64,000 nucleotides of DNA from Lentibacter algarum (GCF_040580765.1 NZ_CP158687.1:2790001-2854000), one strand, 5' to 3'; positions 25,024 to 34,364 are shown, counted from the stretch's first letter. The notes: generated by a model from the letters alone, not told the origin. Program-made: numbers and translations.

Positions 25024-26436
25024 ATGATTACACCCGTTCTCCTCTGTGGAGGCTCAGGCACACGCCTCTGGCCCCTGTCTCGCAAAAGCTATCCAAAACA
25101 ATTCGCCTCGATTCTGGGCGATGAAAGCCTCTTCCAAGCCTCTGCCAGACGCTTTTCAGGCGAGCATTTTGCCGACCCTCTGCTTGTCACTGCCGATAGC
25201 TTCCGCTTCATTGTAGGTGAACAGCTCGAAAAATGTGGCCTCAGCTCACGCGGAACCCTGATCGAACCTGAGGGGCGAAACACCGCACCTGCAGCCATTG
25301 CTGCCGCACTCATGCTTGCCAAATCTGATCCTCAAGGCTTGATGCTCCTTGTCCCATCAGATCACGCTATCTCTGATGCACAAGCGTTCCGTGATGCAGT
25401 TTGTTCGGGTACAGTGGCCGCACGAGACGGACAAATCGTCACCTTCGGGATCGCCCCTGATCGCGCCGAAACAGGGTATGGCTGGCTTGAGAGCGGAGCG
25501 GAGACCCACCCCTCCGTGATGGAGCTCAAACAATTTGTCGAAAAACCCGACCGCAAAAAGGCGGAAACTCTGCTCAAAGACAAACGCTACCTCTGGAACG
25601 CAGGTGTGTTCCTCGCGCGGGTCGATGTCATGATCAAGGCCTTCCGAACCCACGCGCCAGAGGTTCTCACTGCCGTGGAAATCGCCTTGGAAAAAGCCAC
25701 ACTTGATCTTGGCTTTACCCGCCTTGATCCCGAAACATGGGTCCGCGTGCCCGATATTTCTATCGATTACGCCGTGATGGAAAAAGCCGAGAACGTCAGC
25801 GTGGTGCGCTTTGATGGAGCATGGTCTGATCTGGGCAGCTGGGAGGCCGTTTGGCAAGAATCCCCCCGTGATGAACATGGCAACGCAATGACAGCACATG
25901 CCACAGCACTTGATTGCGAAAACACGCTTCTGCGCTCGGAAAGCGACGAGATTGAAATTGTCGGCATCGGCCTGAAAAACGTGGTCGCCGTCGCCATGCG
26001 CGACGCCGTTATGGTCGCCGATATCTCCGACAGCCAGAATGTAAAAAAGGCGGTCGCCACACTCAAAGAGCGCAAAGCAAAACAAGCGGTGCAGTTCCCC
26101 GTCGATCATCGCCCTTGGGGCTGGTTTGAAACGCTGATCTTGTCAGACCGCTTTCAAGTGAAGCGCATCCACGTACACCCAGGAGCAACCCTGAGCCTGC
26201 AAAGCCACAACCATCGTTCAGAACACTGGATCGTTGTGGCCGGAACAGCAAAAGTGACTGTGAATGATGAAGTCAAACTCGTCACTGAAAACGAGTCGAT
26301 CTATGTCCCACTCGGAGCAAAGCACCGTATGGAAAACCCAGGCAAAGTGCCCATGGTCCTAATCGAAGTTCAAACAGGAGCCTACTTGGGCGAAGATGAC
26401 ATCATTCGCTACGAAGACGTCTACGCGCGCAACTAG
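25024..26436 (+). CDS. manC: Mannose-1-phosphate guanylyltransferase/mannose-6-phosphate isomerase
   Basis: This bifunctional 470-residue enzyme of GDP-mannose synthesis supplies exopolysaccharide or LPS. The N-terminal nucleotidyltransferase domain begins VLLCGGSGTRLWPLSRKSYPKQF and contains GRNTAPAAIAAA and FVEKPDRKKA. The C-terminal cupin isomerase domain has HRPWGWFETL, then LSLQSHNHRSEHWIVVAGTA. An AAGGA lies before the start. Its neighbours (a sulfotransferase-like remnant and a DUF4214 protein) suggest a former or partial surface-polysaccharide region. UDP-glucose dehydrogenase is encoded far away at 54.7 kb. Confidence 0.93.
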   Translation: MITPVLLCGGSGTRLWPLSRKSYPKQFASILGDESLFQASARRFSGEHFADPLLVTADSFRFIVGEQLEKCGLSSRGTLIEPEGRNTAPAAIAAALMLAKSDPQGLMLLVPSDHAISDAQAFRDAVCSGTVAARDGQIVTFGIAPDRAETGYGWLESGAETHPSVMELKQFVEKPDRKKAETLLKDKRYLWNAGVFLARVDVMIKAFRTHAPEVLTAVEIALEKATLDLGFTRLDPETWVRVPDISIDYAVMEKAENVSVVRFDGAWSDLGSWEAVWQESPRDEHGNAMTAHATALDCENTLLRSESDEIEIVGIGLKNVVAVAMRDAVMVADISDSQNVKKAVATLKERKAKQAVQFPVDHRPWGWFETLILSDRFQVKRIHVHPGATLSLQSHNHRSEHWIVVAGTAKVTVNDEVKLVTENESIYVPLGAKHRMENPGKVPMVLIEVQTGAYLGEDDIIRYEDVYARN

Positions 26437-26674
26437 CCTGACTTTGCAGTTCCGTCTCAAAAATGGCTCCAGCAAACAGTGGGCCGAAAGATCCCAGCGG
26501 GTCACATGACGATTGTTAACTTCAAGACATGACCTTCTGACACCGTGATCAAGTGCAAAATGGAGACTCCCGCATAGCGCAGAGTCACGTCCTCAAAACG
26601 CGAGTGAGAGTTCTAATACTAGAGGGCAGCCGATGTCGCCTCAAGCAAGCTTGTCCCGCCTGCGGATATTGCCA
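26437..26674. other. Intergenic region after manC, no feature recognised
   Basis: This 238-bp stretch has no convincing ORF, terminator or repeat. It begins an area of lower GC content (by eye) that continues to about 27.2 kb. Confidence 0.5.
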
Positions 26675-26833
26675 CTACAGAAACAAAAGTAGGACACACA
26701 GAGCAGAGACTATAAAAATATAGAACGGTAATGCGTTTAAAATAGTCACTTTCTTTTTGCAACGGCTGCACGTTTCTTCCCCGAAGCGAACTCTGTGCTT
26801 ACAACTGCCACATCGGAAAATTCGTGTTGCCAT
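26675..26833 (-). CDS. Small zinc-ribbon membrane protein (hypothetical)
   Basis: From ATG 26833 this encodes 52 residues: a treble-clef or zinc-ribbon pattern CGSCKHRVRFGEETCSRC (two CxxC pairs 12 residues apart), a basic KKK, and one hydrophobic helix (ALPFYIFIVSALCVLLLFL) at the C-terminus. The frame can also start at 26881, adding 16 residues, but neither start has a strong ribosome-binding site. No function is known. The two Cys pairs plus a single tail anchor are unlikely by chance, but expression is unproven. Confidence 0.45.
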   Translation of the reverse strand: MATRIFRCGSCKHRVRFGEETCSRCKKKVTILNALPFYIFIVSALCVLLLFL

Positions 26834-26881
26834 ACAATCAATCTCATCTCTAGAACTGGTTAACTTCAAATTCAGCTTCAT

Positions 26882-27210
26882 ATAAGTCTAAAATTTATAC
26901 TTAAATGAACGAGCCACAAAAGTTAATAAAAAATTTATCGTTAATGACGGGCCGCGCTTCAGCCAAAGCACCAACCAACAAGAGTGAGTCTTCGCCCATA
27001 TAACGTGTGCCAAACCGCAGAGCTAAAATCTCAAACCAAATACCATCCAAGGATACATCGGACGCCCAAGCAATCGCTGGGCTGCATATCAAATACGGTT
27101 GATCGGGTGATGGTTCTTGAGCAGCGGCCTTCTGCTGACAGCCCCCCTACTCACCACACCTGTTAGATTCGGGCGCCCAAACCTCTTATTCGATGTTTGT
27201 AACTTTCCAC
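26882..27210. other. AT-rich intergenic region, no gene recognised
   Basis: About 330 bp between the small zinc-ribbon ORF and the tRNA-Lys terminator. Two short frames (26901-27092 minus, from a TTG, and 26984-27166 plus) have no ribosome-binding site or recognisable similarity. The stretch could hold a decayed gene or a small RNA. Confidence 0.4.
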
Positions 27211-27240
27211 CAAAAACAACAAAGGCGCCCGAAGGCGCCT
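27211..27240 (-). terminator. Rho-independent terminator of tRNA-Lys
   Basis: On the minus strand, AGGCGCC, a TTCG loop and GGCGCCT form a 7-bp stem, followed by a T-rich tract (TTTGTTGTTTTTG). It lies 25 bp after the tRNA 3' end, in the same direction. Confidence 0.85.
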
Positions 27241-27265
27241 AAGTCGTTACTTTATCGAGATAAAG

Positions 27266-27341
27266 TGGTGAGCCGTGATGGGTTCGAACCATCGACCTAC
27301 TGATTAAAAGTCAGTTGCTCTACCAACTGAGCTAACGGCCC
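27266..27341 (-). tRNA. tRNA-Lys (anticodon TTT)
   Basis: This is 76 nt on the minus strand. The acceptor stem GGGCCGT pairs with ACGGCTC, with discriminator A and an encoded CCA. The D-arm TAGCTCAGTTGGTAGAGC, anticodon loop CTTTTAA and T-arm GGTTCGAACC are all standard. Anticodon TTT reads AAA/AAG lysine codons. Confidence 0.97.
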
Positions 27342-27447
27342 ACTAGGCGGCCTATCTAGAAAGAGAGAGGGGGGCGGTCAACCCCGAAAATCACGGAAAG
27401 TGAGGCGGATACTGGATTATATTGCGGCGGGGGCGTATATGCGGCCT

Positions 27448-28263
27448 ATGAACACGCGCGAGACACATATTCCCTTCATGAAAATGCACGGGCTGGGCAA
27501 TGATTTTGTCATTATCGACTCGCGCGGACAGCTCGGCCGTGTCGATAACACGCTTGCGAAGGCTATGGGCGACAGACACCGTGGCGTCGGATTCGACCAG
27601 CTCGCAGAGCTGACCGATTCTCCCACCGGGGATGTTCACCTCACATTTTGGAACTCTGACGGAACAGCGGCTGGCGCGTGCGGCAATGCCACGCGCTGCA
27701 TTGCACACCATATTCTTCTCGAGACAGGCAAGACAAAGCTACACATCACAACTGAGCGTGGCGATCTCTATGCACATGACGCAGGCGATGGCCTCACCTC
27801 CGTCAATATGGGCGCCCCACTTCTGAATTGGGACGAGATTCCCCTCGCCGAAGCCATGGACACTCTCGCGCTGCCGATTGAAGGCGCACCAACAGCCACC
27901 AGCATGGGCAATCCGCACTGCACATTCTTTGTCGAGGATGCTGAAGCCGTCGCAGTCACAGAGCTAGGCCCCATTTATGAGCATCATCCGCTCTACCCTG
28001 AGCGCACCAATGTCCAATGGGCGAGCCTGATCGGCCCTGATCATATTCGCATGCGGGTCTGGGAGCGCGGCGCAGGCCTCACCGAGGCCTCTGGCACATC
28101 CTCTTGCGCCACGGTTGTAGCCGCTGCACGGCGCGGGCTGACTGGCCGCAAAGCCCGTGTCGATCTGGATGGCGGAACGCTCTTTATTGACTGGCGCGAT
28201 GACGGCGTCTGGATGACTGGGCCAACAGCCCATGTCTTTAACGGGCAGTGGCGTCTGACATGA
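27448..28263 (+). CDS. dapF: Diaminopimelate epimerase
   Basis: This converts LL- to meso-diaminopimelate for lysine and peptidoglycan synthesis, using two cysteines as acid and base without a cofactor. Both are visible: the first in GACGNATRC and the second in [12 protein letters not shown]. The N-terminus [13 protein letters not shown] is diagnostic. The start at 27448 ([11 protein letters not shown]) gives 271 residues. Upstream in-frame ATGs add a poorly conserved tail. It overlaps mtaB by 4 bp. dapA, an earlier pathway step, is at 62.2 kb and not linked. Confidence 0.95.
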   Translation: MNTRETHIPFMKMHGLGNDFVIIDSRGQLGRVDNTLAKAMGDRHRGVGFDQLAELTDSPTGDVHLTFWNSDGTAAGACGNATRCIAHHILLETGKTKLHITTERGDLYAHDAGDGLTSVNMGAPLLNWDEIPLAEAMDTLALPIEGAPTATSMGNPHCTFFVEDAEAVAVTELGPIYEHHPLYPERTNVQWASLIGPDHIRMRVWERGAGLTEASGTSSCATVVAAARRGLTGRKARVDLDGGTLFIDWRDDGVWMTGPTAHVFNGQWRLT

Positions 28264-29522
28264 GCGCACCAAGATTTACGACACTGGGCTGCCGTCTCAA
28301 CGCCTATGAGAGCGAAGCAATGCGCGAGCTGGCCACAGCCGCAGGCCTGAGCAATGTGCAGGTCATCAACACCTGTGCCGTGACAGCAGAGGCCGTGCGC
28401 AAAGCCAAAAAAGAAATTCGCAAACTCGCCCGCGAGAATCCTGATGCTCCCATCATCGTGACAGGCTGCGCCGCGCAGACCGAGCCTGAGACATTTGCCG
28501 CCATGGCCGAAGTCACCCGCGTTGTTGGCAACCATGAAAAGATGCAGCCCGATACGTGGCAAAGCCTCGCGCCTGACCTCATCGGCGAGACAGAAAAAGT
28601 TATCGTCAACGATATCATGTCGGTCACAGAGACAGCCGGCCATATGATCGACGGCTTCGGCACCCGCAGCCGCGCCTATGTGCAGGTCCAGAACGGTTGC
28701 GATCATCGCTGCACCTTCTGCATCATTCCTTATGGCCGCGGCAACTCTCGCTCCGTGCCAGCGGGCGTTGTGGTAGAACAGATCAAGCGCCTCGTCGGAC
28801 GCGGCTTCAACGAGGTTGTCCTCACAGGGGTTGATCTCACGAGCTGGGGCGCCGACTTGCCTGCCACCCCGCGCTTTGGCGATCTGGTGATGCGCATCCT
28901 GAAGCTCGTGCCAGACTTGCCGCGTCTGCGGATCTCGTCGATCGACAGTATCGAGGCCGATGACAACCTCATGCAAGCCATCGCCACAGAGCCGCGCCTG
29001 ATGCCGCATCTGCACCTCAGCCTGCAGCACGGCGACGATCTCATTCTAAAGCGCATGAAGCGGCGGCACTTGCGCGACGATGCAATCCGCTTCACTGAAG
29101 ACGCCCTCAAGCTGCGTCCCGAGATGACCTTCGGTGCTGATATCATCGCTGGCTTCCCCACCGAAACAGAGGCGCATTTTGCGAACTCCCTCAAGCTTGT
29201 CGACGACTGCCAGCTCACGTGGCTGCACGTCTTCCCCTACTCTGCCCGCGAAGGCACGCCCGCCGCGCGGATGCCCGCCGTGAACGGTGCAGCCATAAAA
29301 GAGCGTGCCGCTGCCCTACGCGCCGCAGGAGAGCGGCGCGTCGCCATGCACCTCGCCACTCAGCAGGGCCGCCAACATTCTATCTTGATGGAAAACCCTC
29401 ACATGGGCCGCACCGAACAGTTCACTGAAGTGCGCTTTGATTTGCCCCAAACCGAAGGCGCGCTTGTCAGCGGTCGCATCACAGGACAAGACGGAGCTGT
29501 GCTTCTCGCCGAGGCGCTCTGA
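28260..29522 (+). CDS. mtaB: tRNA t6A37 methylthiotransferase MtaB
   Basis: This radical-SAM enzyme adds a methylthio group to t6A at position 37 of tRNAs that read ANN codons. The N-terminal UPF0004 domain binds one Fe-S cluster ([24 protein letters not shown]). The radical-SAM cluster motif is [11 protein letters not shown]. The C-terminal TRAM-like region is shorter than in MiaB. It is 420 residues. The start at 28260 overlaps the dapF stop, so it is coupled to dapF. It overlaps the following GST gene by one base. Confidence 0.94.
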   Translation: MSAPRFTTLGCRLNAYESEAMRELATAAGLSNVQVINTCAVTAEAVRKAKKEIRKLARENPDAPIIVTGCAAQTEPETFAAMAEVTRVVGNHEKMQPDTWQSLAPDLIGETEKVIVNDIMSVTETAGHMIDGFGTRSRAYVQVQNGCDHRCTFCIIPYGRGNSRSVPAGVVVEQIKRLVGRGFNEVVLTGVDLTSWGADLPATPRFGDLVMRILKLVPDLPRLRISSIDSIEADDNLMQAIATEPRLMPHLHLSLQHGDDLILKRMKRRHLRDDAIRFTEDALKLRPEMTFGADIIAGFPTETEAHFANSLKLVDDCQLTWLHVFPYSAREGTPAARMPAVNGAAIKERAAALRAAGERRVAMHLATQQGRQHSILMENPHMGRTEQFTEVRFDLPQTEGALVSGRITGQDGAVLLAEAL

Positions 29523-30154
29523 TGTTGCCTGTCCTCTGGTCGTTCCGCCGCTGTCCCTACGCCATGCGCGCACGGCTCGGTCTCGCCTCCGCAGGACAGC
29601 AGGTCAGCCTGCGCGAAATAGTGCTACGCGACAAACCAGAGGCTTTCCTCAAAGCATCAGAGAGCGCCACCGTCCCTTGCCTTGATTTTGGCGCAGAGCA
29701 GATCGACGAAAGCCTCGATATCATGCTGTGGGCACTGTCACAGTCAGACCCTGAAGACCTGCTGGCTATGCCTGCGCTTGGCCACGCGCTGATCGCCGAA
29801 TGCGACGGCCCCTTCAAGGCCGCGCTCGACCGCAGCAAATACGCAACCCGCTATCAAGACAGCGACCCCCTCGCAGAGCGCGCCAAGGCCAGCGCCTTTA
29901 TCGCCAAGCTTGAGGCTCAGCTTGGCGCAAGCCCGTGGCTCTTCGGCACGGCTCCCAAACTTGCTGATGTGGCGATCTTGCCCTTCGTGCGCCAGTTCGC
30001 TCATATTGATCAAACATGGTTTGCGTCTGAGCCTTGACCAGCGGTCCAAAGCTGGCTTGCCGCCTTCAAAGCCTCAGACCGCTTCATGCGCATCATGCAA
30101 AAATACCCACCCTGGCAGCCCTCCGACTCGGGCCACCCCTTCCCCGAGAGCTGA
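29522..30154 (+). pseudogene. Glutathione S-transferase gene interrupted by an in-frame TGA
   Basis: The frame starts with [21 protein letters not shown], a typical GST thioredoxin-fold N-terminus with a CPY site, and stops at TGA 30035-30037 after 171 residues. The same frame continues without a gap for 38 more codons (PAVQSWLAAFKASDRFMRIM...) to a TGA at 30152. That tail is a normal GST C-terminus, and a Trp is expected at the TGA, so a single TGG-to-TGA change explains it. The truncated protein lacks its last helix and may be inactive. Sequencing error cannot be excluded. Confidence 0.8.
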
Positions 30155-30158
30155 CATC

Positions 30159-30779
30159 ATGCATCCAAACCCAGCCTTCCGATCTGCCGAGACAGAGCAA
30201 AACCTCGCCTTCGCCCGCGCGCAAAGCTTCGGTCTGCTCGCCCTCAGCACCGAAGGCGCGCCACTGATCAGCCATATCCCGTTTCAGCTTTCAGAAGACG
30301 GAACACACGCCGAGCTACACCTCGTGCGCTCCACCGAAATCACCCGCGCGCTAAAAACACCCACACCCGCGCGCCTCGCCGTGCAAGGCCCGCACAGCTA
30401 TATCTCACCCGACTGGTATGGCGTCCCCGATCAAGTCCCGACATGGAACTACGTGGCCGTTCACCTCACAGGTACGCTCGAGCGCCTGCCAGACAGCGCC
30501 CTTGAAGGCATCCTTGCGCGCCTCTCGGCCCAGTTTGAGGCCCGCCTTTCGCCCAAGCCAGAATGGACCATGGGCAAGATGACCCCTGATGTGCTCGACA
30601 AAATGATGCGCCAGATCGTTCCCTTCCGCCTCACCATCGAGAACATCGAAGGCACATGGAAGCTCGGCCAGAACAAGCCTGACGCCGCCCGCCTCGGCGG
30701 CGCTGATGGGGTGGCAGAGGCAGGCCTCGGCCTTGAAACCGGTGCCCTAGCCGCGTTCATGCGCAAGCCCCCCGCCTGA
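30159..30779 (+). CDS. FMN-binding PaiB-family protein
   Basis: This is a 206-residue split-barrel FMN-binding protein of the PaiB/pyridoxamine oxidase-like family. It opens MHPNPAFRSAE, contains VQGPHSYISPDWYG and VPTWNYVAVHLTG, and ends with MMRQIVPFRLTIENIEGTWKLGQNK, all typical of PaiB. In Bacillus, PaiB is described as a negative regulator of sporulation and protease genes, but the proteobacterial function is unknown and a redox or detoxifying role is equally possible. The start lies 5 bp after the original GST stop codon, so the two were probably co-transcribed. Confidence 0.87.
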   Translation: MHPNPAFRSAETEQNLAFARAQSFGLLALSTEGAPLISHIPFQLSEDGTHAELHLVRSTEITRALKTPTPARLAVQGPHSYISPDWYGVPDQVPTWNYVAVHLTGTLERLPDSALEGILARLSAQFEARLSPKPEWTMGKMTPDVLDKMMRQIVPFRLTIENIEGTWKLGQNKPDAARLGGADGVAEAGLGLETGALAAFMRKPPA

Positions 30780-30846
30780 CGCTAGACAGCGCCGCCCGCC
30801 CCCCCTAACGTGAGCGCTTAACAAGCCCCGCGAACAGGAATCCACC

Positions 30847-31449
30847 ATGCAGCTCATCTCCTCACAAGCCTCTCCCTTCGTGCGCAAAGTGCACGTCGTT
30901 CTGCACGAAACAGGCCAGTCGCAAGACATCGAAGTTATCGAGGCGGGCACAACCCCGATCAACACGCCAGACCACGTGCGCGCCGCCAATCCGACAGGTA
31001 AGATTCCTGCGCTGATCCGCCCTGACGGCCCCGCGCTGCACGACAGCCGCGTCATCACCCGCTTTCTTGACGCGCGCGCCAAGAGCGGCCTCTACCCCGA
31101 GGCGCGCATATGGGAGGTGCTCACGCTAGAAAGTATGGCCGACGCAATCATGGATGCCGCCGTGCTGATCACATACGAAGGCCGCGTGCGCCCAGAAGAG
31201 CAGCAGTCAGATGTCTGGAAAGAGGCCCAATGGGGCAAAATCCGTGCCGCGCTTGATGTGATCAACACCCGCTGGATGAGCCACCTCGCCGGCCCGCTTG
31301 ACGCAAGCCACATCGCCGTTGGCTGCGCCCTCGGATACCTTGATTTCCGCCATGACGCGCGAGGCTGGCGCACCGGCGTGGATGCGCTCGCAAAATGGAA
31401 CGAAGCGTTTCAGGAACGTGAGAGCATGCAAGCCACAGCCCCCGCGTAA
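30847..31449 (+). CDS. Glutathione S-transferase family protein
   Basis: This 200-residue cytosolic GST has an N-terminal thioredoxin-like domain (ISSQASPFVRKVHVVLHE), the cis-Pro region NPTGKIPALI, and glutathione-binding ALHDSRVITRFLD. The C-terminal helical domain includes HIAVGCALGYLDFRH. The active residue is probably Ser in SSQASPF rather than Cys. It is a separate gene from the broken GST upstream and could partly compensate for it. A good bidirectional terminator follows. Confidence 0.9.
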   Translation: MQLISSQASPFVRKVHVVLHETGQSQDIEVIEAGTTPINTPDHVRAANPTGKIPALIRPDGPALHDSRVITRFLDARAKSGLYPEARIWEVLTLESMADAIMDAAVLITYEGRVRPEEQQSDVWKEAQWGKIRAALDVINTRWMSHLAGPLDASHIAVGCALGYLDFRHDARGWRTGVDALAKWNEAFQERESMQATAPA

Positions 31450-31462
31450 GCCAAATCAAAAA

Positions 31463-31498
31463 CGCCCCCGACCATCACTGGTGGGGGCGCTTTCTTTT
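31463..31498. terminator. Bidirectional terminator between GST and ALDH genes
   Basis: CGCCCCC and GGGGGCG pair, with an inner ACCA/TGGT extension. TTTCTTTT follows on the plus strand, and GTTTTTG follows on the minus strand. It separates two convergent genes. Confidence 0.85.
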
Positions 31499-31511
31499 CA
31501 GGTGTCAGGCT

Positions 31512-33035
31512 CTAGAAGAAGCCGAGCTTGTTGGGGTTGTAGCTCATCAAGATGTTCTTCGTCTGCTGGTAGTGGTCCAGCATCATCTTGTGGTTTTCCC
31601 GCCCAATGCCCGACTGCTTATAGCCGCCAAAGGCCGCGTGGGCTGGGTAGGCGTGATAGTTGTTCACCCAGACACGCCCTGCTTCCACAGCGCGGCCAAA
31701 GCGGTAGCAGCGGTTCGCATCGCGGCTCCAGACACCGGCGCCAAGGCCATACATCGTGTCATTGGCAATCGCGAGCGCCTCGGCCTCGTCCTTGAAGGTC
31801 GTGACAGACACAACAGGCCCAAAGATTTCCTCTTGGAACACGCGCATCTTATTGTGCCCCTTCAGGATCGTTGGCTGAATGTAGAACCCGCCCGCGATAT
31901 CGCCGTTGAAGCGCGCCGCATCTCCGCCCACAAGCACTTCAGCGCCCTCTTCACGCCCGATCGTCAGGTAAGACATGATCTTGTCTTGCTGCTCCTGGCT
32001 GGCCTGTGCGCCGACCATGGTGTTGATGTCGCGCGGATCGCCCTGCTTGATGGCTTTCACACGCTCGATGCAACGGGCGATGAACTCTTCATAAATATCT
32101 TCCTGAACAAGCGCACGGCTCGGGCAGGTGCAGACTTCGCCTTGGTTGAAAGCAAACAGCACAAAGCCTTCGACGGCCTTGTCCAGAAACGCATCATCTT
32201 CCGCCATGATATCGGAGAAGAAGATGTTGGGGCTCTTGCCACCAAGCTCCAGGGTCACCGGGATCAGGTTTTCCGTCGCCGCCTTCATGATGATACGGCC
32301 CGTTTCCGTGGAGCCTGTGAAGGCAATCTTGGCAATACGCGGGCTTGTCGCAAGCGGTCCGCCCACATCAGGGCCCATACCGTTGACGATATTCAGCGTG
32401 CCCGCAGGCAAGAGATCAGCCACCAGTTCGGCAAAGACCATGATCGCCGCAGGCGTCTGCTCGGCAGGCTTCAGGACAATACAGTTGCCCGCAGCCAACG
32501 CAGGCGCAAGCTTCCACGCCGCCATCAGGATCGAGAAGTTCCAAGGGATGATCTGTCCCACAACGCCAAGGGGCTCGTGGAAGTGATAGGCCACAGTATC
32601 AGCATCGATCTCGCTCATCGTGCCTTCTTGGCCGCGCAACACGCCTGCAAAATAGCGGAAGTGGTCAATCGCCAGCGGAATATCCGCCGCCATCGTCTCG
32701 CGGATCGGCTTACCGTTGTCCCATGTCTCGGCCTGCGCGAGCAGTTCGAGGTTTTCTTCCATGCGGTCGGCAATCTTCAAAATCAGGTTGCTGCGCTCAG
32801 CAGCAGAGGTCGCGCCCCAAGCGCCCTTGGCCGCATGTGCTGCATCAAGCGCAAGCTCGACATCGGCCGCACCAGACATGGCGACTTCGCAAATTTTGCC
32901 GCCTGTGATGGGCGTGATGTTGTCAAAATATTTGCCACCAACAGGCGCAACAAACTTGCCGCCAATAAAGTTGTCGTAGCGTGATTTGAAAGGTGAGGCA
33001 TAACCCGCACCTGTATTCTGTGTCATCTCGTTCAT
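31512..33035 (-). CDS. Aldehyde dehydrogenase (AcoD/ExaC-like)
   Basis: This NAD+-dependent aldehyde dehydrogenase of 507 residues probably oxidises acetaldehyde or other short aldehydes. The catalytic Cys is in [11 protein letters not shown], typical of the AcoD/ExaC group, and the Glu in [14 protein letters not shown]. The cofactor segment [22 protein letters not shown] is normal. The start MNEMTQNTG at 33035 has GGAGGAG 6 bp upstream. The gene lies downstream of an AcoR-like regulator, with an inverted repeat and a leader hairpin between them. Regulation by aldehyde or alcohol availability is likely but inferred. Confidence 0.92.
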   Translation of the reverse strand: MNEMTQNTGAGYASPFKSRYDNFIGGKFVAPVGGKYFDNITPITGGKICEVAMSGAADVELALDAAHAAKGAWGATSAAERSNLILKIADRMEENLELLAQAETWDNGKPIRETMAADIPLAIDHFRYFAGVLRGQEGTMSEIDADTVAYHFHEPLGVVGQIIPWNFSILMAAWKLAPALAAGNCIVLKPAEQTPAAIMVFAELVADLLPAGTLNIVNGMGPDVGGPLATSPRIAKIAFTGSTETGRIIMKAATENLIPVTLELGGKSPNIFFSDIMAEDDAFLDKAVEGFVLFAFNQGEVCTCPSRALVQEDIYEEFIARCIERVKAIKQGDPRDINTMVGAQASQEQQDKIMSYLTIGREEGAEVLVGGDAARFNGDIAGGFYIQPTILKGHNKMRVFQEEIFGPVVSVTTFKDEAEALAIANDTMYGLGAGVWSRDANRCYRFGRAVEAGRVWVNNYHAYPAHAAFGGYKQSGIGRENHKMMLDHYQQTKNILMSYNPNKLGFF

Positions 33036-33054
33036 GACAGTCTCCTCCTAAAAA

Positions 33055-33071
33055 CCAGATCCTCCATCTGG
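33055..33071 (-). promoter_or_regulatory. Leader hairpin upstream of the ALDH start
   Basis: On the minus strand CCAGAT, loop GGAGG and ATCTGG are followed by TTTTT and then the true ribosome-binding site AGGAGGAG. It has the form of a short intrinsic terminator or attenuator, and its loop mimics a Shine-Dalgarno sequence. The stem is only 6 bp. Confidence 0.4.
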
Positions 33072-33138
33072 ATTAAGAGAGACCAAATCAAAGCTTTCCC
33101 CAGCGTCATAGAGGGGCAAAGCACACCATAGGGCACAC

Positions 33139-33158
33139 CTGTCTCACTGCTGAGACAG
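33139..33158. promoter_or_regulatory. Inverted repeat, probable operator for the ALDH gene
   Basis: CTGTCTCA, four bases, TGAGACAG is a perfect 8+8 palindrome 104 bp upstream of the ALDH start, just past the stop of the AcoR-like regulator gene. Its size and position suit a Fis-type HTH dimer. The adjacent regulator is the likely binder. Confidence 0.6.
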
Positions 33159-33163
33159 TTTGC

Positions 33164-34123
33164 TCAGATGTCGTCGAGTCCCAGCCGTTTCATACGGCGA
33201 TAGAGCGTGGCACGCCCCACGCCAAGCTGCCGCGCAGCTTGGCTTACATTGCCCTCAGCGCGCGCAAGCGCACGAATCACAGCGGCCCGCTCGGCCTTCT
33301 CGAAGCCGCTGGGGCCATCCCCACGGCCAAAAATATCAGCCGCAGGCCGTGGGGCAAGCGCTCCCGTTGCATCCAGCCCAAAGACCCGCCGCGCCTCGCG
33401 TGTGGCTCCGATAACAAGATCATTCTGATCAATCGCCAGAAGCGTGGAGGCCTCGGTGTCGTCACTCTCGCTCACAACAATCCGTGCCTCGGCAAAAGCC
33501 GCCCTGAAATGCGCCTCTTCAATAGCGCGCGCAGTTTGCGCCACTTGTGCGCCAATCAGGCGATTGAAGCCCTCGGTTTGGTCCGAGCGCGCCGATGAGA
33601 CATCAAGCGCCCCGAGGATTTGCCCGTCGTAGCCATAGATTGGCGCATCAATACAGCTCATCGCCGTGTTGCGCGCAAAGAAGTGCTCGTCGCGGTGAAT
33701 AATCACCTGCCGTCGTTCCTCCAAACACGTTCCAATCCCGTTGGTGCCTTCACGCGCCTCGCTCCAGTTGGCCCCGCTCCAAAGACCCCAGCTCGCAAAA
33801 ACATCGGCGTCGCTCTCGTTGACCCGCTGATCAAGCACAACACCCTCAGAATCAGTCAGCAAAACAGCACATCCCGACTGGCCAACAAGTGAAAACAGGC
33901 GATCAAGCCGAGGCGTCGCAACCATGAGAAACTTTTCGTGGTCCTGACGGCGCGCATCCAGCGCCTTTCCTTCAAGCCGCTCTGGTGCGCGGTGCTCGGC
34001 TGGGTCAAGCCCGTGCCGCGCCCGCGAACGATACCAACTCGCCGCAAGCCGCGACCGCGCCCCCGCCGAGGCTGATTGGGTGACCTCCATCACCCGCTCG
34101 ATATGACCACTTAATCGTGACAT
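33164..34123 (-). CDS. AcoR-like transcriptional regulator lacking the AAA+ domain
   Basis: This 319-residue regulator has a GAF-type sensor (VGQSGCAVLLTDSEGVVLDQRV, FARNTAMSCIDAPIYGYDGQILGALDVSS) and a C-terminal Fis-type HTH (AVIRALARAEGNVSQAARQLGVGRATLYRRMKRLG). The central sigma-54 ATPase domain of AcoR is missing. The N-terminal opening (RSRLAASWYRSRARHGLDP) matches the AcoR family. MSRLSGHIE at 34123 is preferred to the ATG at 34144 because GGAGGAG lies 5-6 bp before it. Without the ATPase it probably acts with ordinary sigma factors on the downstream ALDH. Confidence 0.88.
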   Translation of the reverse strand: MSRLSGHIERVMEVTQSASAGARSRLAASWYRSRARHGLDPAEHRAPERLEGKALDARRQDHEKFLMVATPRLDRLFSLVGQSGCAVLLTDSEGVVLDQRVNESDADVFASWGLWSGANWSEAREGTNGIGTCLEERRQVIIHRDEHFFARNTAMSCIDAPIYGYDGQILGALDVSSARSDQTEGFNRLIGAQVAQTARAIEEAHFRAAFAEARIVVSESDDTEASTLLAIDQNDLVIGATREARRVFGLDATGALAPRPAADIFGRGDGPSGFEKAERAAVIRALARAEGNVSQAARQLGVGRATLYRRMKRLGLDDI

Positions 34124-34364
34124 TGGCTCTCCTCCCACTGTCATCGAAACACCATATGCGGATTCGCCGTTTTCTCAAAACACTGGTTTTAAACAAGATG
34201 AAACGTCTCGAATGCCCTTTATCAGCCGCGACAGAACGTATCTGTAACCAATCTAAGCTAGACCTGCGCGAAAAGCAGGTTTAAGAAACCCCGCAAGAGG
34301 CTGCAGGAATCTGCGGTCCATATCCCGTATAGGCGCATAAGCCTGAGAAAAATGGAGAATGCTC

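Noticed and set aside
26901..27092. 63-codon frame (TTG start) in the AT-rich gap
   Set aside because: It has no ribosome-binding site, no recognisable domain, and a rare start codon.
28041..29030. 329-codon minus-strand frame over mtaB/dapF
   Set aside because: It overlaps two well-supported genes and looks like a codon-bias shadow.
30035..30037. TGA as selenocysteine in the GST gene
   Set aside because: No SECIS-like hairpin was recognised just downstream, and a Trp (TGG) is expected there in the family.
31572..32984. Long open frame on the plus strand antisense to the ALDH gene
   Set aside because: It overlaps a clear aldehyde dehydrogenase on the other strand and its product has arginine-rich composition typical of an antisense shadow.
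33036..33138. Sigma-54 (-24/-12) promoter for the ALDH gene
   Set aside because: GG...GC pairs with the wrong spacing (8 rather than 10) were found, and the nearby regulator lacks the AAA+ domain needed for sigma-54.
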